Positions 45,224 to 54,964 of a stretch of 64,000 nt of DNA are shown here, one piece after another; the first letter of the stretch is position 1, and each line of letters opens with the position of its first letter. The stretch is taken from positions 310,001-374,000 of the forward strand of contig NZ_JABAII010000001.1 of NCBI RefSeq assembly GCF_012641405.1. The letters run 5' to 3'. A program made the position numbers and the translations under genes. The notes beneath the pieces were generated by a model. The model saw only the letters and a program-made list of their open reading frames with translations, was not told where the DNA came from and did not search any database. This stretch comes from Rhizobium sp. P40RR-XXII. GTDB lineage: Bacteria > Pseudomonadota > Alphaproteobacteria > Rhizobiales > Rhizobiaceae.

Positions 45224-45648
45224 ATCAGCCTCCTTGGGTTGTATCGTGTTGATGCTGGTCGCAAATAGCCCAAGCTGATCGACTGTAGGCACAATGGAGA
45301 TGGTATCATGCTGTAGCAGAAGATGCCCGCATCAACGATACAATTCCGCAGTCCTTCGCAGAAGCAGGCGAGCGGAGCCCAAAGGACAAGGTTTTCCATT
45401 CTATTCAGAAGCAATTTTATCAAGCGCCATCATTTGATGCGCTATCCAACATTTTGATATTTTAGATGTTTCTGCTTGTGAAGAATATACCTATCGGATA
45501 CAAGATGCGTCATCGATCTTTGTGAATGACGCTTTGCCTCGACGCACTCTGCGCGACAATGACGAACTTCTTTGTCAAAATCGGTCTACTGTCAACCGAG
45601 TGTTTCCTGGGTTGGCGTCTTTATGTGAGTGATTGAAAGGTCATCGTT
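45224..45648. other. Long AT-rich region before cspA
   Basis: No gene supported. The length fits the long 5' leader typical of cold-shock genes; no specific element was assigned. Confidence 0.4.
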
Positions 45649-45858
45649 ATGAGCACAGGTACTGTAAAGTGGTTCAATGCCGCCAAGGGTTTTGGTTTTA
45701 TTCAGCCTGATGACGGGGCGACGGATGTTTTCGTGCATATTTCAGCCGTTGAGCGCGCTGGAATGAGCACACTGCGTGACGGCCAGAAAATCTCCTACGA
45801 GCTTGTCAAGGACAAGCGTTCGGGCAAGATGTCGGCCGATCAGCTTGAAGCCATGTAA
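45649..45858 (+). CDS. cspA: Cold-shock-like protein (CspA family)
   Basis: A 69-residue single-stranded nucleic-acid-binding protein with RNP1 KGFGFIQ and RNP2 VFVHIS and the N-terminal [11 protein letters not shown]. Rhizobia carry several such genes, so the exact paralog is not assigned. GAAAGGTCATCGTT precedes the ATG; a terminator follows. Confidence 0.93.
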   Translation: MSTGTVKWFNAAKGFGFIQPDDGATDVFVHISAVERAGMSTLRDGQKISYELVKDKRSGKMSADQLEAM

Positions 45859-45919
45859 GCCATTTATTTCCGGTCTTTGACCACGAATGCGCTGGCATAG
45901 ATCGTTAGGCAATGAAGGA

Positions 45920-45950
45920 AAAGGTCGGGTTAGCCCGGCCTTTTTGTTTT
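45920..45950 (+). terminator. Rho-independent terminator after cspA
   Basis: Stem AAAGGTCGGG (45920-45929) / CCCGGCCTTT (45934-45943) with one G-T pair, TTAG loop, then TTTGTTTT. Confidence 0.88.
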
Positions 45951-46091
45951 CATTCATCCCTTGCTTCCGCAAGGTCGAAGCACTGATGCATGATCGATGC
46001 GCGTTGCGACTTTGCGCCCAGCAGGCTTAGCGCCGGAGGATTATTTCGTCCTAAGGCCGCTTACGCTTTTCAACATCTTGCTCTCGCCAAC

Positions 46092-47546
46092 TCAATGCTC
46101 GCCGAGGCTGTCTTCCGGCGATTTGCGGCGATGGCCGCTGATCTCGGAGCCGGCGGTGCGCGAGAAGCTGGCATTCCAGATCACCGCGAGCAGCGCAATG
46201 GTCGTCACGACGATGAAGGCGGCGGAGAAGTCGCTCATTTCGGCCTTTGCGTGTCCACGCAGTTGCGTCGAGCCGTGCAGGGCAAGGGCGGCGACGCAGA
46301 TGCCAAGCGAGAGCATCAGCTGCTGGAAGGTCGAGTAGAAGCTGGTCGCAATGCTCATGCGGTCACGCTCGATCTCGTCATAGGCGATCGTGTTGTAGGC
46401 CGTGAACTGGAACGACATGAAGAAGCCGCAGAAGAACAGGATCACGAAGATGACGGGCAGCGGCCAATCCGGCTGGAAGATGGCGCACATGCCATAGCCG
46501 AGCGTGCCGATCAGGCCGAAGATAATGAGGGCCGTGCGGAAGCCCAGCGTCCGCAGAATGCGCACCTGCAGCGGCTTCATGGCCATGGAGCCGAGTGCGG
46601 TCGCAATGGCGATCTGGCCGGCCGCGGCAGCCGAAAGGCCAAAGCCGAGCTGCAGCATCAAGGGGATCAGGAAGGGATGGGCGCCCTGGCTGATGCGTGT
46701 CAGCGAGCCGGCGATAACAGAGGTGCGGAACGTCGGAACCTTCATCAAGGAGAAATCCATGATCGGCGAGGGGTGCTTGCGCGCATGGCGCAGATAGGCG
46801 ATGCCGAACAGCAGACCGATAGAGATCAGGAAGACGGCTAGATAGCCTTCGCCCTCGCGGCTCGACATTTCGAAGCCGAAGAGCAGAGAGCCGAGCGAGA
46901 TGCCCGACAGGATGAAGCCCGAGAGGTCGAAACGGCCGGTGCGCGGGCCTTTTACCTCCTCGATGAACATGGTCACCAGGATAAAGCCGACGACGCCGAT
47001 CGGCACGTTGATGTAGAAGATCCAGCGCCAGTCGAGATAGGTGACGAACATGCCGCCGACCGGCGGCCCGAGAATGGGGCCGACGAGCGCCGGGATCAGC
47101 AGCCAGGACATGGCGTTGACCATATCCTTGCGAGCGACGCTGCGCATCAGCACGAGACGCCCCACAGGCAGCATCATCGCGCCACCGAGGCCCTGCAGCA
47201 ATCGCGCGATCACGAGGAAGAACAGGTTCGGCGCCTGCGCGCAGAGAAGCGAGCCGACAACGAAAACCGCGATGGCGGATCGGAAGACGGTGCGCGAGCC
47301 GAAGCGGTCGGCGATCGCGCCGCTGGCGGGAATGAAGATCGCGAGGCTGAGAAGGTATGAGGTCAGCGAGATACTCATGGCCGGCGCGCTGACGCCGAAG
47401 TCTCTCGCCATGGTCGGAAGGGCAGTCGCGAGCACGGTCGCGTCAAGCTGTTCCATGAACATCGCGCTTGCTACGATAAGCGCTACTACACGAAAATTCG
47501 GTGCGGCCCGCCGGGTATGGGCGGCCTGGAATATCTGATCCGACAT
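46092..47546 (-). CDS. MFS multidrug exporter, DHA2 (EmrB-like) family
   Basis: A 484-residue proton-driven exporter with about 14 membrane segments. It has MEQLDATVLATALPTMARDF in the first segment, motif A GAIADRFGSRTVF, and motif C GPILGPPVGG. DHA2 pumps expel hydrophobic drugs. ATG 47546 is chosen over the frame start at 47597. There is no adjacent membrane-fusion (EmrA) gene, so it may work alone. Confidence 0.9.
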   Translation of the reverse strand: MSDQIFQAAHTRRAAPNFRVVALIVASAMFMEQLDATVLATALPTMARDFGVSAPAMSISLTSYLLSLAIFIPASGAIADRFGSRTVFRSAIAVFVVGSLLCAQAPNLFFLVIARLLQGLGGAMMLPVGRLVLMRSVARKDMVNAMSWLLIPALVGPILGPPVGGMFVTYLDWRWIFYINVPIGVVGFILVTMFIEEVKGPRTGRFDLSGFILSGISLGSLLFGFEMSSREGEGYLAVFLISIGLLFGIAYLRHARKHPSPIMDFSLMKVPTFRTSVIAGSLTRISQGAHPFLIPLMLQLGFGLSAAAAGQIAIATALGSMAMKPLQVRILRTLGFRTALIIFGLIGTLGYGMCAIFQPDWPLPVIFVILFFCGFFMSFQFTAYNTIAYDEIERDRMSIATSFYSTFQQLMLSLGICVAALALHGSTQLRGHAKAEMSDFSAAFIVVTTIALLAVIWNASFSRTAGSEISGHRRKSPEDSLGEH

Positions 47547-47777
47547 TGTCGGGGATCGCTCTCGATGGTGCGGTGGGGTCCGAAGACAGAACCGCAAGTC
47601 TGGTCACGGCTCGAAGGCCTATTTGAACGGCGGCTTGTATACTCCCGCTCGAGCGCGATTACCATATCAGAAATCGCAAATCCTATTGATCGGAATGGAA
47701 AAAATGACGCAGGCGAGCGGGGATGCAACATCGACGGTCGATCTCTGCGACCCGCTTCGCGAATTGGAAGGCTGGGA

Positions 47778-47865
47778 AGCAATTTCTGGAAAAGTGCGCA
47801 GCGGTTTTCCTGGAATTGCGAGACAACAAAGAGATAGAGATCCCGTGAAAAGTTGTACCGCTCTA
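47778..47865. repeat. RIME-like palindromic repeat, copy 3 (reverse orientation)
   Basis: Contains AAAAGTGCGCAGCGGTTTTCC flanked by degraded GCAATTTC and GGAATTGC, then ACAAAGAGATAGAGAT and CCGCTCT, the reverse complement of the order seen at 21469-21570. It lies between the exporter gene and the broken GNAT gene. Confidence 0.65.
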
Positions 47866-47912
47866 AGCAATACAATTACATCTCAAATAAAATTCGATAA
47901 AGGAGTTATTCA

Positions 47913-48394
47913 ATGATTTCCTTAAGACGGATGCGAGACAGCGAGTTTCCAGGTTATCTCGAATATTTTATTCCTGATTATGCATCCGAAATCGCCTCCA
48001 ACTACCGGCTTTCCAATAGTGAGTCTCTTGCACAAGCGAAAAGGGAAATCGCATCTGATCTACCTGATGGCGTCAATACGATCGGGCATGTCTTGCTGTG
48101 CCTGGTCGATCCGACCGAAAGCCCTGAAAAGGCTATCGGGTATCTATGGTACAAGCAGGATTTGACGATGCGGCGCGGCATTTATCAGCGATTTTCACAT
48201 CTTTCCTGCCTATCAAGGTCGCGGCTTCGGTAAGCAGGGCCTTAGACGTTCTCGAAAACGAGCTGAAACGCAATGGGTTTCAGCAAATAAAACTCCGAGT
48301 GGCCGACGACAACAAACGCGCTAGGCATGTTTATGAAGTCATGGGCTTTCGGGTAACCGGGATCAACATGAGCAAGCCACTCGTGTCGAAGTGA
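47913..48394 (+). pseudogene. GNAT acetyltransferase, broken by frameshifts
   Basis: GNAT-like segments occur in order but in different frames: frame of 47913 gives the N-terminal MISLRRMRDSEFPGYLEYF up to AIGYLWYKQD (about 48161). A short FDDAA lies in another frame, then FISDFHIFPAYQGRGFGKQ (acetyl-CoA-binding motif) in a third, and ALDVLENELKRNGFQQ to GFRVTGINMSKPL (ending 48394) in the frame of 48146. At least three indels are needed to restore it, so it is a pseudogene unless the assembly has errors here. Confidence 0.8.
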
Positions 48395-48528
48395 ACCCTG
48401 AGGTGTCATTTCACCCTTACCGGAACCGACCCCAAGCAGGGCGTTGGTAGCGGTTGCTTCGCTCACAATTCGTTTTTTACGCAAGCGAGTGTGTTTTCTC
48501 TGCCGTCTTCCTGTCCAGGGTTGCGCGC

Positions 48529-48560
48529 AAAAATGCCGGTACCGCCGTGGCGGTACCGGC
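48529..48560 (-). terminator. Rho-independent terminator of ggt (minus strand)
   Basis: Perfect 12-bp stem GCCGGTACCGCC (48535-48546) / GGCGGTACCGGC (48549-48560); on the minus strand it is followed by ATTTTTG. Confidence 0.85.
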
Positions 48561-48588
48561 CTCGTTGTCGTTCCTAGGCGATGAGCAA

Positions 48589-50331
48589 TCAATAGCCTTC
48601 GGCAAGCCCCGAGCCGGCGCGGCTGTCCATGGCGCCGTTATAGCGGGCGCCTCCGCCCTTGGCGATGTCACCGAGGCTCTTGCCGCCTACGAGGATGCCG
48701 GCCGCCTGGCCCCAGATTGGCCAGTCGTTGTCGACCTGAACCGTGTAGCCCATGCCGCTCAGAAGCTTGACCGTGTCAGGCGAAAGCGCATGAGGTTCGG
48801 TGTAGACCTTGTCGGGCAGCCATTGGTGATGGATGCGCGGCGCATCGATCGCTTCCTGAATATTCATGCCGAAATCGATGACGTTGATGATTGCTTCGAG
48901 CGTGATGGTGATGATGCGCGAGCCGCCGGGGCTGCCGATCACCATGAAGGGCTTGCCGTCCTTGGCGATGATCGTCGGGCTCATCGACGACAGCGGCGTC
49001 TTCTTCGGCTGGATGGCATTGGCTTCGCCCTGCACCAGCCCGTAAAGATTGGGCACGCCGGGCTTGGAAGTGAAGTCGTCCATCTCGTTGTTCAAAAGGA
49101 TGCCCGTGCCGGGTGCGACGACGCCGGCGCCGAAGGAGCCGTTCAGCGTATAGGTGACGGCAACGGCGTTACCGTCGTTGTCGATGATCGAATAATGCGT
49201 GGTCTCGTGGCTTTCGCCCAGGCCCTTCGGCATCAGATCCTTGGAAACGCCGGCCTTGTACGGATCGATGCCGTCGCGGATCTTTTTGGCATAATCCTTG
49301 TCCAGCAGCTTGGTGACGGGATTGTCGACGAAATCGGGATCGCCGAGGGTTGAGTTGCGGTCGACATAGGCATGGCGCATGGCCTCGACCATGACATGCA
49401 CGGTATCGGCCGAGCCGTAGCCGGTATAGGAGAGCGGATAGCCTTCCAGCACGTTGAGAATTTCGCAGATGATGACGCCGCCGGAAGAGGGCGGCGGAGA
49501 CGAGATGATCTCGTAGCCGCGATAGTCGCACTTCACGGGGTCGAGTTCACGGACCTTGTATTGCTCGAAATCCTGGGCGGCGAGAATGCCGCCCTTGTCC
49601 TGGCTCGCCTTGACGATGGCGTTGGCGACCGGACCCTTGTAGAATCCATCAGGCCCTTGGTCCGAAATGCCGGAAAGGGCATTGGCGAGATCCGGCTGCG
49701 TCAGCTTGTCGCCCGTCGCGAAAGGCTTGCCGTCCGCCTTGGTGAAGATCGCCGCGGTGGCCGGATCGCGCGCGAGCCGATCCTTGCTCTCGTTGAGTTC
49801 GGCGGCATCGGCCTGGTTCAGCGCGAAACCTTCCCTGGCGTAGCGGATGGCCGGCGCCATCAGATCCTGGCGGGATTTCGTGCCGTATTTCTCGCGGGCG
49901 GTCTCGAAGCCCATGACCGAGCCCGGAACGCCGACAGCGAGATAACCGTTGGTGCTGGCCCCTTTGACGATATTGCCCTTGTCGTCGAGATACATGCCCT
50001 TGGTGGCCGCCAGCGGCGCCCTCTCGCGGAAATCGAGGAAGTCCGTCTTGCCGTCGCGCATGCGGATGGTCATGAAGCCGCCGCCGCCGATATTACCGGC
50101 GGTCGGATAGACCACCGCGAGCGTGTAGCCGACGGCAACGGCTGCGTCGACGGCATTGCCGCCATTTTTCAACACCTGCACGCCGACATCGGTGGCGAGA
50201 TGCTGCGCCGTGACCACCATGCCATGTTCAGCCTCGACCGGAGGCGGCGCGGCGGCTCTGGCGGTGACGGAAAAGAGGGCGAACGTGACAAGGATCACCG
50301 AGGATATCGCCCGTTGGCGGAATTGGCGCAT
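48589..50331 (-). CDS. ggt: Gamma-glutamyltransferase (gamma-glutamyltranspeptidase)
   Basis: A 580-residue periplasmic enzyme that cleaves or transfers the gamma-glutamyl group of glutathione. It has a signal peptide (AISSVILVTFALFSVTARA), the N-terminal HGMVVTAQHLATDVGVQVLK block, and the self-cleavage site ESHETTHYSIIDNDGNAVAV where the Thr becomes the catalytic nucleophile of the small subunit. PLSSMSPTI and GSPGGSRIITI follow. ATG 50331 is set by the signal peptide and GAAAGG; the frame is open to 50499. Confidence 0.94.
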   Translation of the reverse strand: MRQFRQRAISSVILVTFALFSVTARAAAPPPVEAEHGMVVTAQHLATDVGVQVLKNGGNAVDAAVAVGYTLAVVYPTAGNIGGGGFMTIRMRDGKTDFLDFRERAPLAATKGMYLDDKGNIVKGASTNGYLAVGVPGSVMGFETAREKYGTKSRQDLMAPAIRYAREGFALNQADAAELNESKDRLARDPATAAIFTKADGKPFATGDKLTQPDLANALSGISDQGPDGFYKGPVANAIVKASQDKGGILAAQDFEQYKVRELDPVKCDYRGYEIISSPPPSSGGVIICEILNVLEGYPLSYTGYGSADTVHVMVEAMRHAYVDRNSTLGDPDFVDNPVTKLLDKDYAKKIRDGIDPYKAGVSKDLMPKGLGESHETTHYSIIDNDGNAVAVTYTLNGSFGAGVVAPGTGILLNNEMDDFTSKPGVPNLYGLVQGEANAIQPKKTPLSSMSPTIIAKDGKPFMVIGSPGGSRIITITLEAIINVIDFGMNIQEAIDAPRIHHQWLPDKVYTEPHALSPDTVKLLSGMGYTVQVDNDWPIWGQAAGILVGGKSLGDIAKGGGARYNGAMDSRAGSGLAEGY

Positions 50332-50670
50332 AATGATGCCTTTCGCTGTCGTATCTGTGGAAGATGGCCCGCAAGTGAAATGGAGCCTGACGAGGAAATG
50401 GCGATATCCGCTGTCACATTTTTTTAATGAAGCCATCATGCTCCACCTCTTTGATGCCAGCGCGGATTCAGATTTTAGGTCGAATAGACCTAAAATCATC
50501 CGGCGTTAGGCGGAAGCGATCCAAACTATGTTGTATTTGCACAACAACGGATAATTTCGTTCTTCCTTCCGCGTGGAAACCTGCTTCGCGCTTGCAATAT
50601 TTCCTTTATTAGTTACGTCTACTTTAGTTAGGTAATCTATCGCGACCGAAGTATTGCGTGGAGGATGATG
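50332..50670. other. Intergenic region between ggt and a small zinc-ribbon gene
   Basis: No gene supported. It contains a strong 27-base palindrome at 50471-50497. Confidence 0.45.
50471..50497. promoter_or_regulatory. Perfect inverted repeat, probable operator
   Basis: GATTTTAGGTC (50471-50481) and GACCTAAAATC (50487-50497) separated by GAATA. Both half-sites are perfect over 11 bases. It lies 140 bp before the ggt start and 174 bp before the divergent small gene. A T tract is lacking on both sides, so an operator is more likely than a terminator. Confidence 0.5.
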
Positions 50671-50853
50671 ATGCCCGTCACGAAACTTGAGCAGTGGAAG
50701 AGCGAGCGCAAGATCAAGGCAAAGCCACTCGTCATTGCTGAAAAGATGCACATCGTTGAAATCGAATGCGCCCATTGCAGCAGGCACTTCTTCCGATGGT
50801 CATCGATGGCGACCGTCTACTGGCGCTGCGACGATTGCACCGCCATCGTCTGA
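50671..50853 (+). CDS. Small zinc-ribbon-like protein (60 residues)
   Basis: Starts MPVTKLEQWKSERKIKAKPL and contains two CxxC pairs, IECAHCSRHF and RCDDC, spaced as in a zinc ribbon. ATG 50671 has GGAGG (50660-50664) six bases upstream; two earlier in-frame ATGs lie too close to it. No family name recalled. Confidence 0.6.
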   Translation: MPVTKLEQWKSERKIKAKPLVIAEKMHIVEIECAHCSRHFFRWSSMATVYWRCDDCTAIV

Positions 50854-50873
50854 TCTGCATCTCCTCTCAACAG

Positions 50874-52139
50874 TTACACGATGAGGATAGCGCGGAAGTC
50901 GTTGACGTTCGTCCCGGTCGGCCCGGGTACGAAGAGATCGCCGATTGCGTTGAAAGCTGTCCAGGCATCGTTGTTCGCAAGCAAGTCGGCGGGAACCATT
51001 CCGGCTTCGCGCAGCCGCGCCACCGTGCTCGCGTCGGCGAAGGCGCCGGCATTATCTTCGCTGCCGTCTATGCCATCAGTATCGGCGGCCATGGCATGAA
51101 TGCCGTCATGGCCGCCGATATCGATCGCCAGCGACAGCAGGAATTCGGAGTTTCGTCCGCCCTTGCCCTTGCCTTTCAGCGTCACCGTCGTCTCGCCGCC
51201 CGATAGCAGAACGATCGGCTTGGCGAAGGGGCGATTGCGGTGAAGCACCTCGCGGGCGATGGCGGCGTGGACATGCGCTGCCTCGCGGGCCTCACCCTCT
51301 ATGGCGTCGGAGAGAATGGCGGTTTCGATGCCGGCGGCGCGCGCCACTTCGGCAGCTGCCTTCAGGGAGACGCCGGCGGAGGCGATGATATGGACTTCAT
51401 GACCGGCAAAGCGCGGATCGCCCGGACGCGGCGCATCGGCATCGGCTTTCTCGATATGGGCGAGAACGGCCGGCGGCAGTTCGATGCGGTAGAGGCGGAT
51501 GAGGTCGAGCGCTTCCGCGCGCGTGCCGGCACCCGGCACGGTCGGGCCGGAAGCGACCAGCGCCGGATCGTCGCCGGGAATGTCCGAGACCACGAGGGAG
51601 ACGACCTTGGCTGGATGGGCGGCGGCGGCCAGCCGGCCGCCCTTGATGGTCGACAGGTGCTTGCGAATGACATTCATCGCCGAGATCGGCGCGCCGGAGG
51701 CCAGCAGCGCCTTGTTGACAGCGATCTCGTCGGCAAGGCTCAGCGAACCGGCCGGCGACGGCAGCAGCGCCGAGCCGCCGCCTGATATCAGCGCGATCAC
51801 CAGATCGTCTTCCGTCAGGCCCTCGACAAGTTTCAGAAGCCGGCGGGAGGCGATGAGGCCCGCGTCATCCGGCACCGGGTGGGCCGCTTCGATGATCTCG
51901 ATCTGGCGGCAAGGAGCGAAGAAGCCGTATCGCGTCACCACCAGGCCCTCCAGCGGGCCATCCCAGCATTGTTCCAGCGCGGCGGCCATCTGCGCCGAAC
52001 CCTTGCCGGCGCCGATGACGATCGTCCGGCCCTTGGGCTTGGCCGGCAGATGCGCGCGAATGCCGGTCAGCGGATCAGCGGCGCGAACGGCGGCATCGAA
52101 CAGCGAGGTCAGGAAGGCGCGGGGGTCGGTAACGGTCAT
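50874..52139 (-). CDS. ttuD: Glycerate 2-kinase / TtuD-like (MOFRL family)
   Basis: A 421-residue protein of the GckA/TtuD type. It has the N-terminal [15 protein letters not shown], the [18 protein letters not shown] loop, and the C-terminal MOFRL domain with [20 protein letters not shown]. The family phosphorylates D-glycerate at C2 (older annotations call it hydroxypyruvate reductase) in the serine, glyoxylate and tartrate routes. ATG 52139 is preferred; the frame extends to 52220. Confidence 0.88.
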   Translation of the reverse strand: MTVTDPRAFLTSLFDAAVRAADPLTGIRAHLPAKPKGRTIVIGAGKGSAQMAAALEQCWDGPLEGLVVTRYGFFAPCRQIEIIEAAHPVPDDAGLIASRRLLKLVEGLTEDDLVIALISGGGSALLPSPAGSLSLADEIAVNKALLASGAPISAMNVIRKHLSTIKGGRLAAAAHPAKVVSLVVSDIPGDDPALVASGPTVPGAGTRAEALDLIRLYRIELPPAVLAHIEKADADAPRPGDPRFAGHEVHIIASAGVSLKAAAEVARAAGIETAILSDAIEGEAREAAHVHAAIAREVLHRNRPFAKPIVLLSGGETTVTLKGKGKGGRNSEFLLSLAIDIGGHDGIHAMAADTDGIDGSEDNAGAFADASTVARLREAGMVPADLLANNDAWTAFNAIGDLFVPGPTGTNVNDFRAILIV

Positions 52140-52290
52140 GTCAATCTGCCTGTCTTGCGATGAGCTTGTAACCATTTGGTGGCTTAACTGGCTGGGAGAC
52201 GCAAGGGGCGGGAACTGCAATTGTGTCCTGCGCGATGAATTCCTATGTAGAGGGAAAGGGTTTCACGCTTTTATTTCAAGGATTTTCGAC

Positions 52291-52719
52291 ATGGCCGAAC
52301 TGAAAGTGAAGACGAGGCAGACCGGCGCCACCGCCACCGTCGGCCGCACCGGCCTTCCGCATGTGACCTCGGTGACGGGCGGCGAGATCGACATCGTTAC
52401 CTCGCCGTCGCAGCCTGGTTTCAACCCGCTCGATCTGCTCTATTCATCACTCTCGGCCTGCCTGGTCCTCAGCGCCCGCATGGCGGCAAGCAGCCTCGGC
52501 GTGCTCGACAAGCTGACCGAAGTGACCGCCGTCGTAACCGGCGAAAAAGCCACCGAAGGCCTTTCCCGCGTCGAGAAATTCAACATTGCCTTCACCATCA
52601 AGGGCGATTTCGGCGATGAGGTCCGTAACGCGATCGCGCACGCCGCCGAAGATGAAATCTGCACCGTGAGCAATACGATCCGCGGCAATCCTCAGTTTTC
52701 GACTGTCATTTCGGGGTGA
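52291..52719 (+). CDS. OsmC/Ohr family peroxiredoxin-like protein
   Basis: A 142-residue OsmC-fold protein with the two redox Cys in SSLSACLVLSARM and DEICTVSNTIRG. The family reduces organic hydroperoxides. CAAGGATTTTCGAC precedes ATG 52291. It stands alone, divergent from the glycerate kinase, and is followed by a repeat. Confidence 0.86.
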   Translation: MAELKVKTRQTGATATVGRTGLPHVTSVTGGEIDIVTSPSQPGFNPLDLLYSSLSACLVLSARMAASSLGVLDKLTEVTAVVTGEKATEGLSRVEKFNIAFTIKGDFGDEVRNAIAHAAEDEICTVSNTIRGNPQFSTVISG

Positions 52720-52739
52720 GGTTGGGAGCAGGTGGCGAA

Positions 52740-52896
52740 GGCCCCTCATCCGCCCTGTCGGGCACCTTCTCCCCGTTTTGACGGGGCGAAGGGGACAGCC
52801 GTGCCATCGCCGTCCCTCCCTTAGCACTGAGTTAAGCGAGGATACGCTGATCGTCCCCTCTCCCCGCGTGCGGGGAGAGGGTTAGGGTGAGGGGCC
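52740..52896. repeat. Inverted-repeat intergenic element (about 157 bp)
   Basis: Terminal inverted repeats GGCCCCTCA (52740-52748) / TGAGGGGCC (52888-52896) with internal paired arms CCTTCTCCCCG..CGGGGCGAAGG and CTCTCCCCGCG..CGGGGAGAG. It overlaps the last 15 bases of the following minus-strand gene. Confidence 0.65.
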
Positions 52897-53445
52897 TTTC
52901 TCTTGCCTCGCCGGCAGCTCGAACCCTTCAAGATAAGGTCCAAGCTCCGGGTCGATATCGACCTTCACGGCATTGTTGTAGATCGCCGTTGCGATCATGA
53001 TGCCGGCGAAGGCGACGAGGTTGGCGAGCGTCGGCTCGTCATAGCGGGCTTTTAGCCGCGCCCAGACGTCTTCAGGAATCGCGTTGGAATCCCTGACGAT
53101 CGCCCTGCCGAACTCGATCAGCAACGCTTCGTCCTTGCTCGGCACGATCGTTTCCGGCGTCAGGCCGGCATTGATCAGCGCGCGCCGGAAGAAGCCGACC
53201 GGGATGATCGAGCGGCATTCGAGCGCGATGACATGGCAAAGCAGCCAGACGGCGCGGTCGTCCAGTGACGGACGCAGTTCTTCGCGCAGGGGAAACCATT
53301 CCGCATAGATGCGATGCGCCACCGGCGAATGCAGTAGCGTCCGCTTCATGTTCGTCATGCGGCCGCGCAGCTGCATCTCTCGATCATGCTCGGCACGTAC
53401 GGCGTCTGAAGCGGTCTCGTAATCGATCGGCGTGATATGGCTCAT
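52882..53445 (-). CDS. Carboxymuconolactone decarboxylase-like protein without CxxC
   Basis: A 187-residue protein of the AhpD/CMD fold: KRTLLHSPVAHRIYAEWFPL, RAVWLLCHVIALECRSIIPV and FRRALINAGLTPE. The usual CxxC pair is reduced to single Cys residues, so a peroxidase role is doubtful. The last few codons and the stop lie within a repeat element. It precedes no obvious operon partner; the monooxygenase gene is 23 bp upstream on the same strand. Confidence 0.78.
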   Translation of the reverse strand: MSHITPIDYETASDAVRAEHDREMQLRGRMTNMKRTLLHSPVAHRIYAEWFPLREELRPSLDDRAVWLLCHVIALECRSIIPVGFFRRALINAGLTPETIVPSKDEALLIEFGRAIVRDSNAIPEDVWARLKARYDEPTLANLVAFAGIMIATAIYNNAVKVDIDPELGPYLEGFELPARQEKGPSP

Positions 53446-53468
53446 TTCACTCTCTTTGCTGGACTCTC

Positions 53469-54815
53469 TTACCGCGCTGCCACAGGCGTTGCCTTGAAGA
53501 AACGGTTTTCCGGGCGCGGCAGGCCAAGGTGTTCGCGCAATGTCGTGCCTTCGTAGTCGCGGCGGAAGATGCCACGGCGGTGGAGCTCCGGAACAACGCG
53601 GGTCGTCACGTCAAGCAGTCCCTGCGGCAGGAAGGGGAAGACGACGTTGAAGCCATCCGAGCCTTCTTCATGCAGCCATTGCTCCATCTCGTCGGCGATG
53701 CTCTGCGGCGTGCCGACGAAGGCGAGGCCGGCATAGCCGCCGAGACGCTGGGCAAGCTGGCGCACGGTCAGCTTTTCCGCTTCGGCAAGCGCGATAACAC
53801 GTTCGCGGCCACTCTTGCTGGCATTGGTCTCCGGAGTTGCCGGCAGCGGTCCGTCTGGATCGAAGCCGGAGGCATCGTGCCCAAGCGCGATCGATAGCGA
53901 CGCAATCGCGCTGTCGTAATGGACGAGGCTATCAAGCTTGGCGCGTTTGGCCTTTGCCTCCTCGATTGTATCCCCGACGACGATGAATGCGGCGGGCAGG
54001 ATTTTCAGGTGATCCGGGTTGCGGCCGATCTCTCTCATCCGTCCCTTGATATCGGCGAAGATCGCCTTGCCGTCGGCAAGATTGCGTGGGGCAGCGAAGA
54101 CCGCTTCCGCCGTCTCGGCGGCGAGCTGGCGGCCGACATCGGATTGACCCGCCTGGACGATGACAGGCCAGCCCTGCGGCGGGCGGGCGATGTTAAGGGG
54201 ACCGCGGACACTGAGCTCTTCGCCCTTATGCCCAAGCACATGCATCCGTTCGGGATCGAAGAAGATGCCGCTTTCGGCGTCGTGGATGAAGGCGTCATCG
54301 GCGAAGCTGTCCCAGAGGCCGGTGACCACATCATAGAATTCGCGGGCGCGATGGTAGCGCTCGCCATGTTCCATATGCTCTTCGAGGCCAAAATTAAGGG
54401 CGGCATCGGGATTGGACGTGGTGACGATGTTCCAGCCGGCGCGGCCGCCGCTGATATGATCAAGAGAGGCGAAGCGGCGGGCGATATGATAGGGCAGGTC
54501 GAAGGTGGTGGAGGCGGTGGCGACGAGACCGATCCGCTCGGTGACGGCAGCGAGCGCCGAAAGCAGGGTGAAAGGCTCGAAAGAGGTGACCGTCTGGCTG
54601 CGCTTCAGGGCCTCGATCGGCATGTTGAGAACCGCGAGGTGATCCGCCATGAAGAAGGCATCGAATTTTGCCTTTTCCAGCTCCTGCGCGAAGCTCTTGA
54701 TATGCTGGAAATTGAAATTGGCATCCGGATAAGAACCGGGATAGCGCCAGGCTCCGGTATGCAGGCTGACGGGGCGCATGAAGGCGCCAAGCTTCAATTG
54801 CTTCTGTTCGGTCAT
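53469..54815 (-). CDS. FMN-dependent monooxygenase, NtaA/SnaA/DszA type (LLM class)
   Basis: A 448-residue bacterial-luciferase-fold flavin oxygenase. Family features are GAWRYPGSYPDANFNFQHIK, FFMADHLAVLN, ARRFASLDHISGGRAGWNIV, WPVIVQAGQSDVGRQLAAET and FVGTPQSIADEM. Relatives oxidise sulfur compounds or chelators such as nitrilotriacetate; the substrate here is unknown. It is co-directional with the CMD-like gene 23 bp away. Confidence 0.9.
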   Translation of the reverse strand: MTEQKQLKLGAFMRPVSLHTGAWRYPGSYPDANFNFQHIKSFAQELEKAKFDAFFMADHLAVLNMPIEALKRSQTVTSFEPFTLLSALAAVTERIGLVATASTTFDLPYHIARRFASLDHISGGRAGWNIVTTSNPDAALNFGLEEHMEHGERYHRAREFYDVVTGLWDSFADDAFIHDAESGIFFDPERMHVLGHKGEELSVRGPLNIARPPQGWPVIVQAGQSDVGRQLAAETAEAVFAAPRNLADGKAIFADIKGRMREIGRNPDHLKILPAAFIVVGDTIEEAKAKRAKLDSLVHYDSAIASLSIALGHDASGFDPDGPLPATPETNASKSGRERVIALAEAEKLTVRQLAQRLGGYAGLAFVGTPQSIADEMEQWLHEEGSDGFNVVFPFLPQGLLDVTTRVVPELHRRGIFRRDYEGTTLREHLGLPRPENRFFKATPVAAR

Positions 54816-54964
54816 TGGCTCTCTCTCGGGCTCTCTCTCGAAAATCGCCAGGCTGTCATGAGGTCGCGACAGTACCGTCAGCGAGGTAATGCACTACGAC
54901 GTAGGCGTGCCTGCCGCGCATTCAAAGAGCCGATTTCATTTATTTGATCGCTTTCGCGGAATAT

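Noticed and set aside
49372-50427. A 351-codon plus-strand frame opposite ggt
   Set aside because: Antisense shadow without a ribosome-binding site or recognisable motif.
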